A stretch of 7,561 nt of DNA from CAJXZP01 sp047610145 (GTDB lineage: Bacteria > Bacteroidota > Bacteroidia > Flavobacteriales_G > Salibacteraceae): assembly GCA_047610145.1 (NCBI GenBank), contig JBLFZF010000131.1, forward strand, positions 1 to 7,561, in the 5' to 3' direction. The position numbers were made by a program, and so were the translations under genes. Shown one piece after another: positions 5,012 through 7,561 of this stretch (its first letter is position 1; every line of letters begins with the position of its first letter). Below the pieces are notes generated by a model. That model saw nothing but the letters and a program-made list of their open reading frames with translations, searched no databases and was not told the DNA's origin.

Positions 5012-6216
5012 AAAAGTTAGGAATACTTCTGTATAGCCTAATTTTGTTGGCTTCTTGTTCCAAAATAAATTCGCAACAGGAGTTACCTGCGCTTCAACAG
5101 CTACACCCAGAAAGCATGGTGACGGAACTGCCTGTAATGCACCTAGAAGTCAACCCGGAACAACTAGATAATTTATTTACCTACTTTCTTTCTACGATTA
5201 AAATTCCAGCCAGAGTAACGGTGTATGGAATACAAAAAGATATATTAATTCAAGACGATGCCGTTATTGAAATAAAAGGAGTTGGAGCGGCCGCCAAAGA
5301 CATGAAACCCATTGGTTTTGTTTTAGCCCATTCATTCAACAATTCAACACTAAACATCCTTTCTCCAAAGGTGCTGGCCAAGGGAGATGACTTAGGTGTT
5401 ATTCAAACCTTCCGTCTGCGTAACTCTAGTCAAGATTACGGAATTACCATGTTAAAGGATTTAGCGTTTACCGAGCTTGCTTTGCGGGCCGGTTTCGATT
5501 TCGAACTGAAATATGGAAGGCCCATGCATCTATTTATAAACGCTTCCTATTATGGCTTGCATAATTTTAGAACCGAAGTAGATCGCTTAGGGTTAAGTCA
5601 ATTACTACAGGTAGACTCGAGTTTAATCACGTTATTAGAAATGGATTCTAAAAATCATAATTTAGAATATAGAGAAGGAGATGAAGCATTTTGCGAATCT
5701 TTTATTCAGGCAATCAAAACAGAAGATGTTACCCAATTACAAGCAATGCTAGATGTAGAGAACTTTATGGATTACATCATATTTGAAGATTACATTGGGA
5801 ATACAGATTGGCCGCATAATAACGCCCGAGCCTTTAGCATAGCGGGTTCTAAAATTCGGTTTTTATTGTACGACTTGGATATGGCCACTACCCGAACCAA
5901 CAAACCTATTTTACCAGAAATGGAATATTATGACGATCATGTATCTCGAATTTATCAAATTCTATTAGCACAAGATCCTGATTTTAAAGATCGGTTTGTG
6001 GCCCGAAAAGAATTTTGGTATACACAACTCTCTATCGAATTGTTTACGTCTATTGTAGATGAGTTAGCCCAAAACATAACGGATGAAATACCCTATTTAA
6101 TCGCCAGGCGTGGCGTGCCCGAAAGTAATTTTCATTGGAGACTAGAGCTAGAACAGTTAAAAAGAGAGTTGGAACGTAGAGATAGAAATAATCGTAAAAA
6201 GTATCAACTGAAGTAA
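5008..6216 (+). CDS. CotH-kinase-family lipoprotein, cassette 2
   Basis: A 402-residue paralogue of the lipoprotein at 3064. The lipobox is LLAS-C17; from the cysteine on, the two proteins align without a gap over 386 residues with 230 identities (hand count). All family blocks are kept: IEIKGVGAAAKDMKP at 87-101, LRNSSQDYGITMLKD at 137-151, RPMHLFINASYYGLHNFRTE at 171-190, NFMDYIIFEDYIGNTDWPHN at 252-271, and FLLYDLDMAT at 285-294 with D289 and D291. The acidic metal-binding D-x-D and the N-T-D-W site are retained, so both copies should be active if the family mechanism holds. Variation concentrates in the first 80 residues and around 212-224, which may set target or partner choice. It overlaps the barrel gene by four bases and lies three bases before the effector-like gene. 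Confidence 0.85.
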   Translation: MKKLGILLYSLILLASCSKINSQQELPALQQLHPESMVTELPVMHLEVNPEQLDNLFTYFLSTIKIPARVTVYGIQKDILIQDDAVIEIKGVGAAAKDMKPIGFVLAHSFNNSTLNILSPKVLAKGDDLGVIQTFRLRNSSQDYGITMLKDLAFTELALRAGFDFELKYGRPMHLFINASYYGLHNFRTEVDRLGLSQLLQVDSSLITLLEMDSKNHNLEYREGDEAFCESFIQAIKTEDVTQLQAMLDVENFMDYIIFEDYIGNTDWPHNNARAFSIAGSKIRFLLYDLDMATTRTNKPILPEMEYYDDHVSRIYQILLAQDPDFKDRFVARKEFWYTQLSIELFTSIVDELAQNITDEIPYLIARRGVPESNFHWRLELEQLKRELERRDRNNRKKYQLK

Positions 6217-6219
6217 GTT

Positions 6220-7452
6220 ATGGATAAATACAAAAGAATTAAATTACTGGTTATCGAACAAATCATGGCTGATTCAGAGTCAATTTTGTACCATAACTTA
6301 AATTTTGTAGACCGAGTTACTCAAAATTTGGAAAAGATTTTCTTGGTAGAGCAATTTACAGATCAAGAATGCAGTCGTGTAAAGTCGGCCATTTTGCTCT
6401 ACGCCTATGTTTTTAACGAGATTCAAGTTACCAAAGCTTCTAAAGTAGAATTGCAACGAGTTTTTAGTGAAAAGGTGCAATTAGTGGTTCCTCAAATACT
6501 GGAAAGTGCCACCTACTCTGCGGATGAAATTGAATCTATATTACATATTCTTTTTCATGTGTACTCCGAAACCCTATCGAACGACAAATTATCTATTTCT
6601 TTTAATGATGCCTTGATCCTAGACTTCGTTGGAAAAAATGGAAAAAGTCATATGGAAATGCATTACAAGGAAATGTTGTTAAAAGACCTTTCCATTAGCA
6701 TAAAAAAATACAATACCTTTTTAATTGAGTCTCTTACACAATACCACGCCAGAACAGAGTATGCGAAGTTAAATATTGAACCAAAAATTGCCGCTTTAAT
6801 CCTGAATCTAGAAAAAGATCAAAATCGTTTTTACCGCCAAAAAGAAATCGTTTTAAAGAAAGAATTAGATATCAATGATAATGAGTTAAAAGAGTTACGT
6901 AAAAACCTAAAGTCTATTAAAGGACGCGACTCAAGAGGTATTCAAACGCTATTTAGAACCACCTCTCAAAACCATTACACGTTAAACGAAATGGTAGATA
7001 AGAAAGCCAATATCATGATTACGGTGAATTCTATTATTCTGACGGTAATTATTGGTGGCGTCTTTAAGTTACAAAGCACAGATACTTCTAGCCTGTCTAT
7101 CTCCATATCCATTCTAGCTATCACGAGTTTCTTATCTGTGGCATTTGCGGTATTAGCCATTGCGCCAAATAAAACGCAGGGTAGATTTACCCAAGAAGAG
7201 ATCAAAAACAAACAAGGAAACCTATTGTATTTTGGAAATTTCCATAATATGACAATTAAAGAGTATGAATGGGGAATGTTGCAAAAATTAAACGATAGCG
7301 ACTATCTGTATAGTTCTATGATTAAGGATATTTATTATTTGGGATTAACGTTAGACCGAAAGTACAAACTAATTAGAACCTCCCTAGTCACCTTCATACT
7401 AGGGCTCGCCTTTTCTTTTGCTTTATATTTTTTTGAAAGTTGTTTGGGGTAA
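6220..7452 (+). CDS. Degenerate HD-like domain fused to Pycsar-effector transmembrane domain (PycTM)
   Basis: A 410-residue inner-membrane protein. Residues 239-407 match the Pycsar effector domain (PycTM, formerly DUF5706): RGIQTLFRTTSQNH, a KANIMITVNS entry into the first membrane helix (about 264-282), a second helix about 293-314, APNKTQGRFT, NLLYFGNFHNM, YEWGML, DYLYSSMIKDIYYLGLTLDRKYKL and a last helix about 388-405. In flavobacteria this domain often follows an HD phosphohydrolase domain. Residues 20-190 keep that layout (YHNLN at 24-28, YHARTEYAKLNIEPK at 175-189), but the usual metal ligands appear lost: the His of NHT is F29, the His-Asp pair is F65-N66, and the DAD segment is absent. 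A charged, probably coiled segment (195-232) links the halves. Known PycTM proteins open membranes on binding cyclic pyrimidines; no cyclase is visible here. It lies three bases after the CotH gene. Confidence 0.85.
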   Translation: MDKYKRIKLLVIEQIMADSESILYHNLNFVDRVTQNLEKIFLVEQFTDQECSRVKSAILLYAYVFNEIQVTKASKVELQRVFSEKVQLVVPQILESATYSADEIESILHILFHVYSETLSNDKLSISFNDALILDFVGKNGKSHMEMHYKEMLLKDLSISIKKYNTFLIESLTQYHARTEYAKLNIEPKIAALILNLEKDQNRFYRQKEIVLKKELDINDNELKELRKNLKSIKGRDSRGIQTLFRTTSQNHYTLNEMVDKKANIMITVNSIILTVIIGGVFKLQSTDTSSLSISISILAITSFLSVAFAVLAIAPNKTQGRFTQEEIKNKQGNLLYFGNFHNMTIKEYEWGMLQKLNDSDYLYSSMIKDIYYLGLTLDRKYKLIRTSLVTFILGLAFSFALYFFESCLG

Positions 7453-7453
7453 T

Positions 7454-7561
7454 ATGAAACAGTTTATATGCTCATCGGTATTGATACTCGTTGCTTTTTT
7501 GTTGGCACCTGTATTGAACGCAAAAGACCAACCTAATTTAAAACCTACTCTGCACGAAATA
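7454..7561 (+). CDS. Exported protein of unknown function, N-terminal part only
   Basis: An ATG one base after the effector-like gene opens a frame that runs off the window after 36 codons. The visible part is a clear Sec signal peptide: MKQF, hydrophobic core SVLILVAFLLAPV, then likely cleavage after L-N-A, with no lipobox cysteine at the cleavage point (the only cysteine is residue 6). The mature start is KDQPNLKPTLHE. Family cannot be judged from 36 residues. Spacing shows it belongs to the cassette 2 operon, and the signal peptide makes it a periplasmic or outer-membrane component rather than the cytoplasmic cyclase expected beside a Pycsar effector. Confidence 0.75.
   Translation, partial: MKQFICSSVLILVAFLLAPVLNAKDQPNLKPTLHEI

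Larger units (their letters stand above)
4355..6216 (+). repeat. Cassette 2 of the diverged tandem duplication
   Basis: Second unit, starting at the operator copy and ending with the second CotH gene. It has lost or never had the small ORF, uses a TTG start for the barrel gene, and is extended downstream by the effector-like and exported-protein genes. The spacer at 4270-4354 between the units shows no convincing terminator, so read-through from cassette 1 is possible. Confidence 0.8.

Noticed and set aside
6298..6480. Minus-strand 60-codon open frame
   Set aside because: Antisense shadow inside the effector-like gene.
6975..7211. Minus-strand 78-codon open frame
   Set aside because: Antisense shadow inside the PycTM domain; its hydrophobicity reflects the membrane helices on the real strand.
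6220..7561. Classical Pycsar defence operon
   Set aside because: The PycTM domain is clear, but no pyrimidine cyclase is present upstream or in the visible downstream part, and the neighbours are envelope proteins.
1..7561. tRNA or rRNA genes, CRISPR arrays, insertion sequences
   Set aside because: No cloverleaf-like segment, rRNA stretch, spaced direct repeats, transposase or terminal inverted repeats were seen when reading both strands.

Overview
The window looks like chromosome from a member of the Bacteroidota, most likely a flavobacterium. The DNA is AT-rich. Promoters carry the TAnnTTTG -7 element typical of that phylum. Gene starts are preceded by A-rich leaders rather than Shine-Dalgarno sequences. 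Both lipoproteins and the Pycsar-effector-type protein resemble flavobacterial families. All family assignments are by recognition of motifs; no search was run.

Left part (1-1525). On the minus strand lies a DUF2293 protein with an N-terminal four-cysteine zinc-binding-like segment, followed downstream by a doubtful short reading frame that may be split by a frameshift. Divergent from the DUF2293 gene is a small helical protein of unknown function (1061-1345) with its own -7 box and a good intrinsic terminator.

Right part (1526-7561). A TetR-family repressor on the minus strand faces a long plus-strand gene set. The set is built from two copies of one cassette: an exported ~168-residue outer-membrane beta-barrel protein followed, with a 4-base stop/start overlap, by a ~400-residue CotH-kinase-family lipoprotein. 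Mature regions align without gaps between copies (hand counts: 96/168 for the barrels, 230/386 for the CotH proteins), so this is an old duplication held at fixed length. Copy 1 is preceded by a 59-residue basic small ORF. Copy 2 continues into a protein with a degenerate HD-like domain fused to a C-terminal Pycsar-effector transmembrane domain, and then into an exported protein cut off by the window end.

Control. A 20-bp inverted repeat lies between tetR and cassette 1, next to divergent -7 boxes. The same core (AATCATTTGATTAA) recurs just upstream of the -7 box of cassette 2. The simplest reading is that the TetR protein represses itself and both cassettes through one operator family. Together the genes suggest an envelope module: two surface or periplasmic barrel/CotH pairs plus an inner-membrane effector-like protein. 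No pyrimidine cyclase is visible, so a classical Pycsar defence system is not shown here. The function of the combined module is unknown and appears to be the most novel aspect of the window.
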